From Streptomyces sp. S465 (lineage in GTDB: Bacteria > Actinomycetota > Actinomycetes > Streptomycetales > Streptomycetaceae): 64,000 bases of DNA. Positions 41,632-50,168 of this stretch are shown here, one piece after another. The translations under genes and the position numbers were made by a program. Positions within the stretch are counted from its first letter, which is position 1; each line of letters starts with the position of its first letter. Location: positions 4,458,001 through 4,522,000 of the forward strand of contig NZ_CP114036.1 of assembly GCF_026898115.1 (NCBI RefSeq), given 5' to 3'. The notes below the pieces were generated by a model. The model saw only the letters and a program-made list of their open reading frames with translations, had not been told where the DNA came from and made no database searches.

Positions 41632-42113
41632 CTTCCCTTACCGACAACGAGCGTGTGGCGCTGGTGAACACCGCGCTGTACGAGGCCATGGAGCAGGGCG
41701 ACCACGCCACGCTGCAACGGCTGTGGCTGGACTCACCCGACACCGAGGTGTCCTGTGTCCACCCGGGCTGGCCGGTGCTGCGCGGCCGCGGCGAGGTGCT
41801 CCGCTCCTATGCGCTGATTATGGCCAATACGGACTACATCCAGTTCTTCCTGACCGATGTCGAGGTGTCGGTGATGTCCGACACCGCCCTGGTGACCTGC
41901 ACCGAGAACATCCTCAGCGGCGCCCCCGCGGAGGAGGAGGGACAGCTGGGCCCGCTGGTGGGCCAGCTGGTCGTCGCCACGAACGTGTTCCGCCGTACGG
42001 AGGACGGCTGGAAGGTCTGGGCGCACCACGGCTCCCCGGTGCTCGCGGAGAGCGACGACGAGGAGCCGGGCGGCCCCGAAGGACCCGCCGGCGGCGGGTT
42101 GATGCCGGGCTGA
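41628..42113 (+). CDS. NTF2-like (SnoaL_3) protein in folate operon
   Basis: A 161-residue single-domain protein of the NTF2/SnoaL fold: LVNTALYEAMEQGDHATLQRLWLDSPDTEVSCVHPGWPVLRGRGEVLRSYALIM in outline, then FLTDVEVSVMSDTALVTCTENIL and VVATNVFRRTEDGWKVWAHHGSPV. The last phrase is the family-typical end. No catalytic residues are obvious. Its GTG start overlaps the folP stop by four bases, so it is translated with FolP in a conserved Streptomyces arrangement; a chaperone, ligand-binding or small enzyme role in folate synthesis is possible but unknown. The end is Gly/Pro-rich. Confidence 0.87.
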   Translation: MTSLTDNERVALVNTALYEAMEQGDHATLQRLWLDSPDTEVSCVHPGWPVLRGRGEVLRSYALIMANTDYIQFFLTDVEVSVMSDTALVTCTENILSGAPAEEEGQLGPLVGQLVVATNVFRRTEDGWKVWAHHGSPVLAESDDEEPGGPEGPAGGGLMPG

Positions 42114-42320
42114 CCGCACCCCGTTCGAGCCCCGCGCGGTGGGGGTAGAAGGCTGGGACGCGGAGCGTCGGAGGGGCGCCGCCCACCCCATGGGCGAATG
42201 CGGACGGGGCCCGCAGGTAGATTCGAGGCAGGTACCCCCGCATACGGCAGGGGACGGGTGGTGCGTTCCGGAAAGGGCCGGGACGTGCCCGCGTACCGAC
42301 GACCAGCAGGAGTGATTCAG

Positions 42321-42680
42321 GTGGATCGTGTCGCACTGCGCGGCCTGAAGGCTCGCGGGCACCACGGTGTGCTACCCCATGAGCGCGAGGAGGGCCAGGA
42401 CTTCGTGGTGGACCTCGTGCTCGGCCTGGACACTCGGCCCGCCGCGGCCGCTGACGACCTCGGCAAGACCGTGCACTACGGCGTGGTGGCGGAGGAGGTC
42501 GTGGACGTGGTACGGGGTGAGCCGGTCGATCTGATCGAGACGCTGGCCGAGCGGATCGCCGACCGGTGCCTCGAGCACGACGTGGTGCGGGAGGTCGAGG
42601 TCGTGGTGCACAAGCCGCAGGCCCCGATCACCGTGCCCTTCGACGACGTGACCATCACCATCACCCGGAGCCGAGTATGA
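42321..42680 (+). CDS. folB: Dihydroneopterin aldolase
   Basis: FolB cleaves 7,8-dihydroneopterin to 6-hydroxymethyl-dihydropterin and glycolaldehyde. The 119-residue protein shows VALRGLKARGHHGVLPHEREEGQDFVVDL, HYGVVAEEVVDVV, LIETLAERIADRCLE and the catalytic-lysine strand VVHKPQAPITVPFDDVTITI. The GTG at 42321 follows AGGAG at ten bases, which decides the start over an in-frame GTG at 42312 that overlaps the ribosome site. A 207-bp gap separates it from the NTF2-like gene, so it may have its own promoter. It overlaps folK as ATGA. Confidence 0.95.
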   Translation: MDRVALRGLKARGHHGVLPHEREEGQDFVVDLVLGLDTRPAAAADDLGKTVHYGVVAEEVVDVVRGEPVDLIETLAERIADRCLEHDVVREVEVVVHKPQAPITVPFDDVTITITRSRV

Positions 42681-43270
42681 GCAGCAGCGACCCGACCGTG
42701 CAGCCCGTTCCCACCTCCGTCGTGGAACAGGTGGACGCCGCCGATGTGACGTTGAGCAACCCCAAACGAGCGGTGATCTCGCTCGGCAGCAACCTGGGCA
42801 ACCGCCTGGAGACCCTCCAGGGCGCCATCGACGCGCTGGAGGACACCCCGGGGCTGCGGGTCAAGGCCGTGTCGCCGGTGTACGAGACGGACCCGTGGGG
42901 TGTGGAGCCGGGCACCCAGGCCACGTACTTCAACGCGGTGGTGCTGATCAAGACCACGCTGCCGCCGTCCTCGCTGCTGGAGCGCGGCCACGCGATCGAG
43001 GAGGCGTTCGAGCGGGTGCGGGACGAGCGCTGGGGCCCGCGCACCATCGACGTGGACATCGTGGCGTACCAGGACGTGGTGTCCGACGACCCCCAGCTCA
43101 CCCTGCCGCATCCGCGCGCCCATGAGCGCGCCTTCGTCCTGGTGCCGTGGAACGACGTGGACCCGCAGGCCGAGGTCCCCGGGCGCGGGGCGGTCGCGGC
43201 GCTGCTGGCGGCGCTGGGCCAGGACGGGGTCCGGGTCCGCACCGATCTGGAACTGCGACTGCCCGAGTAG
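42677..43270 (+). CDS. folK: 2-amino-4-hydroxy-6-hydroxymethyldihydropteridine diphosphokinase
   Basis: FolK transfers diphosphate from ATP to 6-hydroxymethyl-dihydropterin, making the FolP substrate. The 197-residue product has an N-terminal extension of about 30 residues, then AVISLGSNLGNRLETLQGAI, VSPVYETDPWG, FNAVVLIKT, RWGPRTIDVDIVAY and LTLPHPRAHERAFVLVPW, which together form the HPPK core with the conserved RTIDxDI acidic metal site. ATG at 42677 overlaps the folB stop. Confidence 0.97.
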   Translation: MSSSDPTVQPVPTSVVEQVDAADVTLSNPKRAVISLGSNLGNRLETLQGAIDALEDTPGLRVKAVSPVYETDPWGVEPGTQATYFNAVVLIKTTLPPSSLLERGHAIEEAFERVRDERWGPRTIDVDIVAYQDVVSDDPQLTLPHPRAHERAFVLVPWNDVDPQAEVPGRGAVAALLAALGQDGVRVRTDLELRLPE

Positions 43271-43349
43271 ACGTTGCTCCGGAGAGGTTCCGGGCTCCGG
43301 AGGGGTTCCGGGGACGTTGGCACGTACTGAATTGAGGGGCGACCGGTCG

Positions 43350-43847
43350 GTGAGGCAACTTCGGATCGGGGTGCTGGTCGGGCTGTTCGCCGTGGCCGGC
43401 GTGGTGTCGTGGGCGGGATCCCGGCTGTGGGACACGTACGGGTCACTGCCGAGCGTGCCGGTGGCCGCGCCGATCGTGCTGGCACTGATCGCGGTCGTGC
43501 TGGCCGCCACCGCGCTGTCGCTGCGGTCCCGGCTGCGCGCCCAGCGGGAGCGTCAGCCCGGCGCCAAGGGTGTGGACCCGATGGTGGCCGCCCGTGCGGT
43601 GGTCTTCGGGCAGGCCAGTGCGCTGGTGGCGGCGCTGGTCGCGGGGATGTACGGCGGTGCGGGGGTCTTCCTGGCCATGGAGCAGCTCGATGTGCCCGCC
43701 CGCCGGGATCAGGCGCTCTACGCCGGGGCCTCGGTCCTGGCGGCCGTAGGGGTGGTGGCGGCCGCGTTCTTCCTGGAGCGGGTCTGCAAGCTCCCGGAGG
43801 ACGACGACCGCGACGGCAACGGCCCTGCCGCGGCGGCCCGCCCCTGA
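43350..43847 (+). CDS. DUF3180 membrane protein
   Basis: A 165-residue membrane protein with four predicted helices (about residues 5-22, 33-52, 80-101 and 113-133): LRIGVLVGLFAVAGVVSWAG, APIVLALIAVVLAATALSL, GQASALVAALVAGMYGGAGVF and YAGASVLAAVGVVAAAFFLE. This DUF3180 family is conserved next to folK in actinobacteria. No function is known. GTG at 43350 follows GAGGGGCGA. A short direct repeat CTCCGGAG...GGTTCCGGG precedes it near 43277-43312. Confidence 0.85.
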   Translation: MRQLRIGVLVGLFAVAGVVSWAGSRLWDTYGSLPSVPVAAPIVLALIAVVLAATALSLRSRLRAQRERQPGAKGVDPMVAARAVVFGQASALVAALVAGMYGGAGVFLAMEQLDVPARRDQALYAGASVLAAVGVVAAAFFLERVCKLPEDDDRDGNGPAAAARP

Positions 43848-43912
43848 GCGAAGCCCTCGGGGGGTCGCGTCCGTGGCTCGGGGGGTCGCGGGTCGCGTCC
43901 GAGGCGGGGTCC

Positions 43913-44518
43913 TCAGCGGGCCATGATGAGGCTCATCGCCTCGGCCCGGGTGGCCGGGTCACGCAGCTGGCCGCGGACGGCCGAGGTGAGCGTCTTGGCG
44001 CCGGGCTTGCGCACCCCGCGCATGGTCATGCACATGTGCTCGCACTCGACCACCACGATCACCCCGCGCGGCTCCAGTATCCGCATCAGGGAGTCGGCGA
44101 TCTGCGTGGTCAGCCGCTCCTGGACCTGGGGGCGGCGGGCGAAGACGTCCACCAGCCGGGCCAGCTTGGACAGCCCGGTGATCTTGCCGTCGTTGGACGG
44201 GATGTAGCCCACATGGGCGACGCCCACGAAGGGCACCAGGTGGTGCTCGCAGGAGGACATCACCTCGATGTCCTTGACCAGCACCATCTCATCGTGGCCC
44301 AGGTCGAAGGTGGTGGTCAGAACGTCCTCGGGCTCCTGGCGCAGCCCCGCGAAGATCTCCTTGTAGGCGCGGGCGACCCGTCCCGGCGTCTCGCGCAGCC
44401 CCTCCCGGTCCGGGTCCTCGCCGACGGCGATCAGCAACTCGCGGATCGCGTTCTCGGCGCGCTTCTCGTCGAACACGCCGATGGAACTCTCGCCGTCCAG
44501 CGTCACCGGGTCGGTCAT
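43913..44518 (-). CDS. folE: GTP cyclohydrolase I
   Basis: FolE opens GTP to 7,8-dihydroneopterin triphosphate, the first step of folate synthesis. The 201-residue protein has GVFDEKRAENAIRELLIAVGEDPDREGLRETPGRVARAY in outline, the zinc cysteine and histidines in SSCEHHLVPFVGVAHVGYIP, KLARLVDVFARRPQVQERLT, and ECEHMCMTMRGVRKPGAKTLTSAVRG in outline. ATG at 44518 has GAGGCAGC upstream. It is the last gene of the minus-strand group and convergent with DUF3180; its own terminator side is short (65 bp). Confidence 0.97.
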   Translation of the reverse strand: MTDPVTLDGESSIGVFDEKRAENAIRELLIAVGEDPDREGLRETPGRVARAYKEIFAGLRQEPEDVLTTTFDLGHDEMVLVKDIEVMSSCEHHLVPFVGVAHVGYIPSNDGKITGLSKLARLVDVFARRPQVQERLTTQIADSLMRILEPRGVIVVVECEHMCMTMRGVRKPGAKTLTSAVRGQLRDPATRAEAMSLIMAR

Positions 44519-44562
44519 GGAGCTGCCTCGTTCCTCACACACAACACGTACAAACGCGAAAT

Positions 44563-44598
44563 GCCGCGTCCACCAGGCTAGAACCTGGTGGACGCGGC
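44563..44598 (-). terminator. ftsH terminator hairpin
   Basis: A perfect 15-bp stem (GCCGCGTCCACCAGG and complement) with loop CTAGAA lies 40 nt beyond the ftsH stop and upstream of folE, so folE probably has its own promoter or is read through. Confidence 0.75.
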
Positions 44599-44638
44599 GT
44601 TCATTCCGGGGTCACCGGGGACGGGCCCGGTGCCGGGA

Positions 44639-46681
44639 TCAGCTCTCCGAACCGGAGCCCGACCCCTCGGGGCGCTCGGCGCCGTCCTCCGGGGCGGTGC
44701 TCTTGGTCAGCGAAGCCGCCGAGGTGGGCTGGGCGCCGTTGGCCGGGGCCAGCTCCTTGGGGGAGAGCACCGGCGGGCGGGTCGAGGGCGTACGCCGCGA
44801 GGAGCCGGTCCACGCCGGGCGGGCCGGGCGCTTGACGACCGGGGCGAAGATCTCGGCGATCTCCTCCTTGTTCAGCGTCTCCTTCTCCAGCAGCGCCAGC
44901 ACCAGGTTGTCCAGGACGTCCCGGTTCTCGACGAGGATCTCCCACGCCTCGTTGTGCGCGGCCTCGATGAGCTTCTTGACCTCCTCGTCCACCAGCGCGG
45001 CGACCTCTTCGGAGTAGTCGCGCTGGTGAGCCATCTCACGGCCCAGGAACGGCTCGGAGTTGTCGGAGCCGAACTTGATCGCGCCGAGCCGCTCGGTCAT
45101 GCCGTACTGCGTGACCATCGCGCGGGCCGTGGCGGTCGCCTTCTCGATGTCGTTGGACGCGCCCGTGGTCGGGTCGTGGAAGACGAGCTCCTCGGCCGCC
45201 CGGCCGCCCATCATGTAGGCGAGCTGGTCGAGCATCTCGTTGCGCGTGGTCGAGTACTTGTCCTCGTCGGGCAGGACCATGGTGTAGCCCAGGGCCCGGC
45301 CACGGGAGAGGATCGTGACCTTGTGCACCGGGTCGCTGTTCGGAGACGCCGCCGCGACCAGGGCGTGACCGCCCTCGTGGTACGCGGTGATCTTCTTCTC
45401 CTTGTCGCTCATGATCCGGGTCCGCTTCTGCGGACCGGCCACGACACGGTCGATCGCCTCGTCCAGGAAGTGGTTGTCGATCAGCTTCTTGTCGCTGCGG
45501 GCCGTCAGCAGAGCGGCCTCGTTCAGCACGTTCGACAGATCGGCACCGGTGAAGCCGGGGGTGCGGCGGGCGACGGCCGACAGGTCGACGTCCGGGGCGA
45601 CCGGCTTGCCCTTCTGGTGGACCTTGAGGATCTCCAGCCGGCCCTGCATGTCCGGGCGGTCGACGGCGATCTGCCGGTCGAAGCGGCCCGGACGCAGCAG
45701 CGCGGGGTCGAGGATGTCGGGCCGGTTGGTGGCGGCGATCAGGATGACCCCGCCCTTCACATCGAAGCCGTCCATCTCGACGAGCAGCTGGTTCAGCGTC
45801 TGCTCACGCTCGTCATGGCCGCCGCCCATGCCCGCGCCACGGTGCCGGCCGACGGCGTCGATCTCGTCGACGAAGACGATGGCCGGGGCGTTGGCCTTGG
45901 CCTGCTCGAACAGGTCGCGGACACGGGAGGCACCCACACCGACGAACATCTCGACGAAGTCGGAGCCGGAGATCGAGTAGAACGGGACACCCGCCTCGCC
46001 CGCGACGGCGCGCGCGAGCAGCGTCTTACCCGTACCGGGCGGGCCGTAGAGCAGCACACCCTTGGGGATCTTGGCGCCCACGGCCTGGAACTTCGCCGGC
46101 TCCTGGAGGAACTCCTTGATCTCCTGGAGCTCCTCCACCGCCTCGTCGGCCCCCGCCACATCGGTGAAGGTCGTCTTGGGGGTGTCCTTGGTGATCAGCT
46201 TGGCCTTCGACTTGCCGAAGTTCATCACCCGGGAGCCGCCGCCCTGCATCTGGTTCATCAGGAACAGGAAGACGACGACGATCAGCACGAACGGGAGCAG
46301 CGAGAGCAGGATCCCGACGAACGGGTTCTGCTTCGACGTCGAGACGTTGTACCCGTCGGGGATCCCGTTCGGCTTCTGGGCATTGGCCTGCAGCGTCTTG
46401 GCGAGATCGACGCCCTGGTCACCGATGTAGGTGGCCTGGAGCTTATTGCTGCCCGAGATCTTGGCGACGTTGTCCTTGAGCTTGATCTTTACCTTGTGCT
46501 CGTCGCCGGTCGTCAGTTCGGCGGACTGGACCTGGTTCTGGTTGATCGCCTTGACGACCTGACTGGTGTCCACCGACTTGTAGCCGCCGGACGAGCCGAC
46601 GACCTGCATCAACACGACCACGGCGAGGACGGCCAGCACGATCCACATGACCGGCCCACGGAAGTAGCGCTTCACGTCCAT
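44639..46681 (-). CDS. ftsH: ATP-dependent zinc metalloprotease FtsH
   Basis: FtsH is the membrane AAA protease that removes unassembled membrane proteins and some regulators. The 680-residue product has two N-terminal membrane helices (about 10-28 and 121-142) with a periplasmic domain between, the AAA module with Walker A GPPGTGKT (213-220), Walker B IVFVDEIDAVG, the pore motif FVEMFVGVGASRVRDLF, SRH IAATNRPDILDPALLRPGRFD, and zinc site HEGGH (435-439). The C-terminus is extended by about 60 residues, Pro/Ser/Glu-rich, ending SGSGSES. The start at 46681 (MDVKRYFRGPVMW) is chosen; longer frames have no family match. Three tandem 11-bp repeats lie 73-104 bp upstream. Confidence 0.97.
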   Translation of the reverse strand: MDVKRYFRGPVMWIVLAVLAVVVLMQVVGSSGGYKSVDTSQVVKAINQNQVQSAELTTGDEHKVKIKLKDNVAKISGSNKLQATYIGDQGVDLAKTLQANAQKPNGIPDGYNVSTSKQNPFVGILLSLLPFVLIVVVFLFLMNQMQGGGSRVMNFGKSKAKLITKDTPKTTFTDVAGADEAVEELQEIKEFLQEPAKFQAVGAKIPKGVLLYGPPGTGKTLLARAVAGEAGVPFYSISGSDFVEMFVGVGASRVRDLFEQAKANAPAIVFVDEIDAVGRHRGAGMGGGHDEREQTLNQLLVEMDGFDVKGGVILIAATNRPDILDPALLRPGRFDRQIAVDRPDMQGRLEILKVHQKGKPVAPDVDLSAVARRTPGFTGADLSNVLNEAALLTARSDKKLIDNHFLDEAIDRVVAGPQKRTRIMSDKEKKITAYHEGGHALVAAASPNSDPVHKVTILSRGRALGYTMVLPDEDKYSTTRNEMLDQLAYMMGGRAAEELVFHDPTTGASNDIEKATATARAMVTQYGMTERLGAIKFGSDNSEPFLGREMAHQRDYSEEVAALVDEEVKKLIEAAHNEAWEILVENRDVLDNLVLALLEKETLNKEEIAEIFAPVVKRPARPAWTGSSRRTPSTRPPVLSPKELAPANGAQPTSAASLTKSTAPEDGAERPEGSGSGSES

Positions 46682-46753
46682 CCATACGGGGCGAAGCCGC
46701 CCCGTCCCTCCTGCCACAGTGAGGCACGGCAGCCCTGGAGGGGCGCCTGTGCG

Positions 46754-46785
46754 TGCGGTGTATTTGCGGTGTATTTGCGGTGTAT
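46754..46785 (-). repeat. 11-bp tandem repeat upstream of ftsH
   Basis: TGCGGTGTATT occurs three times in a row (46754, 46765 and 46776, the last one base short) in the ftsH leader/promoter area. Next to it, 46800-46819 can form a 7-bp hairpin TCAGTCT-CGAAAA-AGACTGA. Both are plausible regulatory sites for ftsH; no known factor matches. Confidence 0.65.
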
Positions 46786-46936
46786 GAGCTGTGTAACCCT
46801 CAGTCTCGAAAAAGACTGACCTTCGGACGGTACCCCAGCATTGTCACCCGACGCCGCCGTGGACTGTTAACAAAACCGCCTTCCCCTGCTCCAACGGCGG
46901 AAAACCCCGCCAGGTTCCCAGGGGGCCGCGGCGCCG

Positions 46937-47491
46937 TCAGCCGCCGTAGACGTGAGGGGCCAGGGTGCCGACGAACCGAAGGTTCCGGTACTTCTCGGCG
47001 TAGTCCAGGCCATAGCCGACGACGAACTCATTGGGAATGTCGAAGCCGACCCACTTCACATCGATGGCGACCTTGGCCGCCTCCGGCTTGCGCAGCAGGG
47101 TGCAGACGTTCAGCGAGGCCGGCTCACGCGAGCCCAGGTTCGACAGCAGCCACGACAGCGTCAGTCCGGAGTCGATGATGTCCTCGACGATCAGGACGTG
47201 TTTGCCCTTGATGTCGGTGTCCAAGTCCTTCAGGATACGCACCACACCGGAGGACTGGGTGCCCGCGCCGTAGGACGACACGGCCATCCAGTCCATGGTG
47301 ACGGGCGTGGACAGGGCCCGCGCCAGGTCCGCCATCACCATGACCGCGCCCTTGAGCACGCCGATGATCAGCAGATCCTTGCCCGCGTACTCCTCGTCGA
47401 TGGCGGCGGCCAGCTCGGCCAGCTTCGCGTTGATCTCTTCCTCGGTGATGAGGACCGACTTGAGGTCGGTGCCCATGTCCTTGTCGTCCAC
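46937..47491 (-). CDS. hpt: Hypoxanthine(-guanine) phosphoribosyltransferase
   Basis: Hpt salvages hypoxanthine and guanine with PRPP. The 184-residue protein shows EEINAKLAELAAAIDEEYAGKDLLIIGVLKGAVMVMADLARAL in outline, the YGAGTQSSG loop, the PRPP signature VLIVEDIIDSGLTLSWLL and VGFDIPNEFVVGYGLDYAEKYRNL in outline. GTG at 47491 (MDDKDMGTDLKS) is used because GAGAG lies eight bases upstream; ATG at 47476 is the alternative. The 46-bp gap to tilS and the next ftsH suggest one transcript. Confidence 0.95.
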   Translation of the reverse strand: MDDKDMGTDLKSVLITEEEINAKLAELAAAIDEEYAGKDLLIIGVLKGAVMVMADLARALSTPVTMDWMAVSSYGAGTQSSGVVRILKDLDTDIKGKHVLIVEDIIDSGLTLSWLLSNLGSREPASLNVCTLLRKPEAAKVAIDVKWVGFDIPNEFVVGYGLDYAEKYRNLRFVGTLAPHVYGG

Positions 47492-47537
47492 CCGCGCCAC
47501 TCTCGTTCGACGTACCGGCTCATCTGGCTCGGGCGGA

Positions 47538-48701
47538 TCAGCCCTGCCGGATGACCAGTCTGCCACCCTCACGGCGGACCTCGACGCGGCCGGGGAGGTT
47601 GATGGCCCGCTGGCCCCGCCAGCCGGTGATCAGCCGGTCCACCTCTTCGATGTGCCGGGCGAAGAGCGATCCGGCGGGCGCGCCCGCGGCGATGGCGGCG
47701 CGGCGCAGCACCCGGCGGCGGACGGCGGCGGGCAGTCCGTGCAGGCCGACGGTGTCGAGATGCACGGCCTGCGCGCCACCGGCCGCCGCCGGTGCGGTGG
47801 TCATCACATCGGCCTCGGCGCGGGCGGCCCAGGCGTCGAGGGCGTCGGCGTCGTCACGGGAGAGCTGGGCGGTACGGGCCAGCGCCTCGACCACGCCCTT
47901 GCCCAGCGCCTTCTCCAGGATGGGCAGGGCCTCGTGGCGGACCCGGGAGCGGGTGTAGGCCGGGTCCGCGTTGTGCGGGTCCTCCCAGACGGGCAGCGAC
48001 TGGGCCAGGCACGCCTGGCGGACGGTGTGCCGGTCCAGCTGGAGGAAGGGGCGGCGGTAGCGGCCGCCGGCCCCGGAGACCCAGGCCATACCGGACAGCG
48101 AGCGGGTGCCGGAGCCGCGGGCGAGGCCCAGCAGAACCGTCTCGGCCTGGTCGTCCCGGGTGTGGCCGAGCAGCACGGCGGCGGCGCCGTGGCGGTCGGC
48201 GGCGGCGTCCAGCGCGGCGTAGCGGGCGTCCCGGGCGGCGGCCTCGGGGCCGCCGTCCCGGCCGACGGACACGGCGACGGCCTCGACCGGCGCCAGGCCC
48301 AGGGCCCGCATCCGGTCGGCGACCTCGGCGGCGCGGGCGTCGGACCCCTGCTGGAGGCCGTGGTCGACGGTGATCCCGCCGGCGCGCAGGCCGAGCCGGG
48401 GGGCCTCGAAGGCGAGGGCGGAGGCGAGCGCCATGGAGTCGGCGCCGCCCGAGCAGGCGGCGAGCACGAGCGGCGCGTCGTCGCGCGGGGCGGAGCCGCG
48501 GGATGCGGAGCCTCGGGGGGTGGCGGCGGCCGGACGGACCGGTGCGGGCGCGGCGGGCTCGGCGGGCTCGGCGGGCGAGGAAACCGGGGAGGGCGAAGAG
48601 GGCGAGGTGGGTGAGGATGAGGCCGACTGGGCGACGAGGACGTCGTGGAGGACGCGGCGGACCGCGAGGCGTATCGCGGCGACCGCTGGATGGGGACCCA
48701 T
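47538..48701 (-). CDS. tilS: tRNA(Ile)-lysidine synthetase with an N-terminal low-complexity insert
   Basis: TilS converts the wobble C34 of the AUA-reading tRNA-Ile to lysidine with ATP and lysine. The 387-residue product has the PP-loop SGGADS at 84-89, ITVDHGLQQGSDA, GHTRDDQAETVLLGLARGSG and the MAW...RRPFLQL region, then the C-terminal helical part. The usual PP-loop sits near residue 30; here a Ser/Pro/Ala/Glu-rich insert (residues about 25-77, PTSPSSPSPVSSPAEPAEPAAP, PRGSASRGSAPR in outline) separates the first helix from it. The start MGPHPAVAAIRLAVRRVL is typical. It is followed by hpt. Confidence 0.95.
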   Translation of the reverse strand: MGPHPAVAAIRLAVRRVLHDVLVAQSASSSPTSPSSPSPVSSPAEPAEPAAPAPVRPAAATPRGSASRGSAPRDDAPLVLAACSGGADSMALASALAFEAPRLGLRAGGITVDHGLQQGSDARAAEVADRMRALGLAPVEAVAVSVGRDGGPEAAARDARYAALDAAADRHGAAAVLLGHTRDDQAETVLLGLARGSGTRSLSGMAWVSGAGGRYRRPFLQLDRHTVRQACLAQSLPVWEDPHNADPAYTRSRVRHEALPILEKALGKGVVEALARTAQLSRDDADALDAWAARAEADVMTTAPAAAGGAQAVHLDTVGLHGLPAAVRRRVLRRAAIAAGAPAGSLFARHIEEVDRLITGWRGQRAINLPGRVEVRREGGRLVIRQG

Positions 48702-48894
48702 GTCCGTTTTCCCATCTGTCAGTTCGAGGGGGTGCCTCGGGGGCGAGGGCTTTCGTCACGCTGCGTATGTCGATGGTGACAGAAGCGAGCTGTTCCCCGA
48801 GCATCGCACGCCTACCCGTCGCCAACGGTCCCTCGGACGAGTGATTGAGGGGAGCATTCGTCCGTTTCCGGGTGTGCCGGGGGGTGTGCTTGTT

Positions 48895-50034
48895 CTACGA
48901 CTCCGCCGTGCGGTGCACCCGCGCGACCCACTCGGCGGGTTTGCTGATCTCCGCCTTGGTCGGAAGGGTGTTGGGCGAGGTCCAGACCCGGTTGAAACCG
49001 TCCATGCCGACCTGGTTCACCACGGCCCGTACGAACCGCTCACCGTCACGGTACTGCCGCAGCTTGGCGTCGAGCCCCAGCAGCTTGCGCAGCGCCTGGT
49101 CCAGCCGGCCCGCGCCGCTCGCCCGGCGCTTCTGGAACTTCTCCCGGATCTCCGCCACGGACGGCACGACCTCCGGCCCCACCCCGTCCATGACGTAGTC
49201 GGCGTGCCCCTCCAGCAGCGACATCACCGCGGTCAGCCGGGCCAGGATCTCGCGCTGGGCCGGGGTCTGGACGAGCTCGATGATGGTGGGCGCGCCGCCC
49301 TCCGCCGCGTCCCCCTCCTCGCCGGAACGGCCGCCGCTCAGCGACTGGACGGCCTCGCGGATCCGCTCCAGCAGGGTGGCCGGGTCCACATCGGTCTCGC
49401 CGAGGAACGCCTGGATCTCGGACTCGATGTGGTCGCGCAGCCAGGGCACGGCGGTGAACTGGGTGCGGTGGGTCTCCTCGTGCAGCGAGACCCACAGCCG
49501 GAAGTCGTGCGGGGCCACGTCGAGCTCCCGCTCCACATGGACGATGTTGGGCGCCACCAGCAGCAGCCGGCCGCCGCCCGGGGAGCCGGCGGGCAGCTCA
49601 CGGGTCGCAGGCGCGAAGGTCTCGTACTGGCCGAGCACCCGGGAGGCGAGGAACGACAGCAGCATCCCCAGCTCCACCCCGGTCACCTTGCCGCCGACCG
49701 TGCCCAGCACGGCCCCGCCGGGCAGTCCGCCGCGCCGGTCCTGCATCTTGCCCAGCAGCGGTTTGAGGAGCTGCCGGAAGCCCGCCACATTGGCCTTGAT
49801 CCAGCCCGTGCGGTCCACCACGAGGACGGGGGTGTCGGAAGCCGGACCGCCCGAGACGGCCATCCGGGTGAATCCGCGGACGTGCTCCTCCGAGGACTTG
49901 GCGTGCCGGCGCAGCTCCGCGACGACGGCGCGTGCCTCCTCGCGGCTGACCTCGGGCCCCGGGCGCACCAGCCGGGTCGCGGTCGCGACCGCGAGGTTCC
50001 AGTCGACCATCTCCACACCACCGATGCTCGTCAT
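48895..50034 (-). CDS. DUF2342 zinc-dependent metalloprotease-like protein
   Basis: The 379-residue protein belongs to the zinc metalloprotease-like family DUF2342 that is found beside dacB and tilS in actinobacteria and is sometimes labelled coenzyme F420-associated. The HExxH motif HEETH is at 185-189, followed by RTQFTAVPWLRDHIESEIQ, with the third-ligand glutamate probably in SLLEGHADYVMDGVG near 270. VVDRTGWIKANVAGFRQLL and LVAPNIVHVERELDV mark the N-terminal part. Activity is unproven. It is separated from tilS by 193 bp and from dacB by 134 bp on the same strand. Confidence 0.88.
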   Translation of the reverse strand: MTSIGGVEMVDWNLAVATATRLVRPGPEVSREEARAVVAELRRHAKSSEEHVRGFTRMAVSGGPASDTPVLVVDRTGWIKANVAGFRQLLKPLLGKMQDRRGGLPGGAVLGTVGGKVTGVELGMLLSFLASRVLGQYETFAPATRELPAGSPGGGRLLLVAPNIVHVERELDVAPHDFRLWVSLHEETHRTQFTAVPWLRDHIESEIQAFLGETDVDPATLLERIREAVQSLSGGRSGEEGDAAEGGAPTIIELVQTPAQREILARLTAVMSLLEGHADYVMDGVGPEVVPSVAEIREKFQKRRASGAGRLDQALRKLLGLDAKLRQYRDGERFVRAVVNQVGMDGFNRVWTSPNTLPTKAEISKPAEWVARVHRTAES

Positions 50035-50168
50035 GGCTTCACGGTACGTGGCCCGCGCCCCATCCGGGAGGACACCAGGGCCCGCGCAGGCGGCCGCCCC
50101 GCCTCCGGTCCGCCGCCCCGTCCGCCGCCCGGTCCGCCGCTCCGGTTCAGCGGCAGGTCAGCGGCAGG

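Noticed and set aside
44588..46819. 743-residue plus-strand frame over ftsH
   Set aside because: Antisense shadow with no motif.
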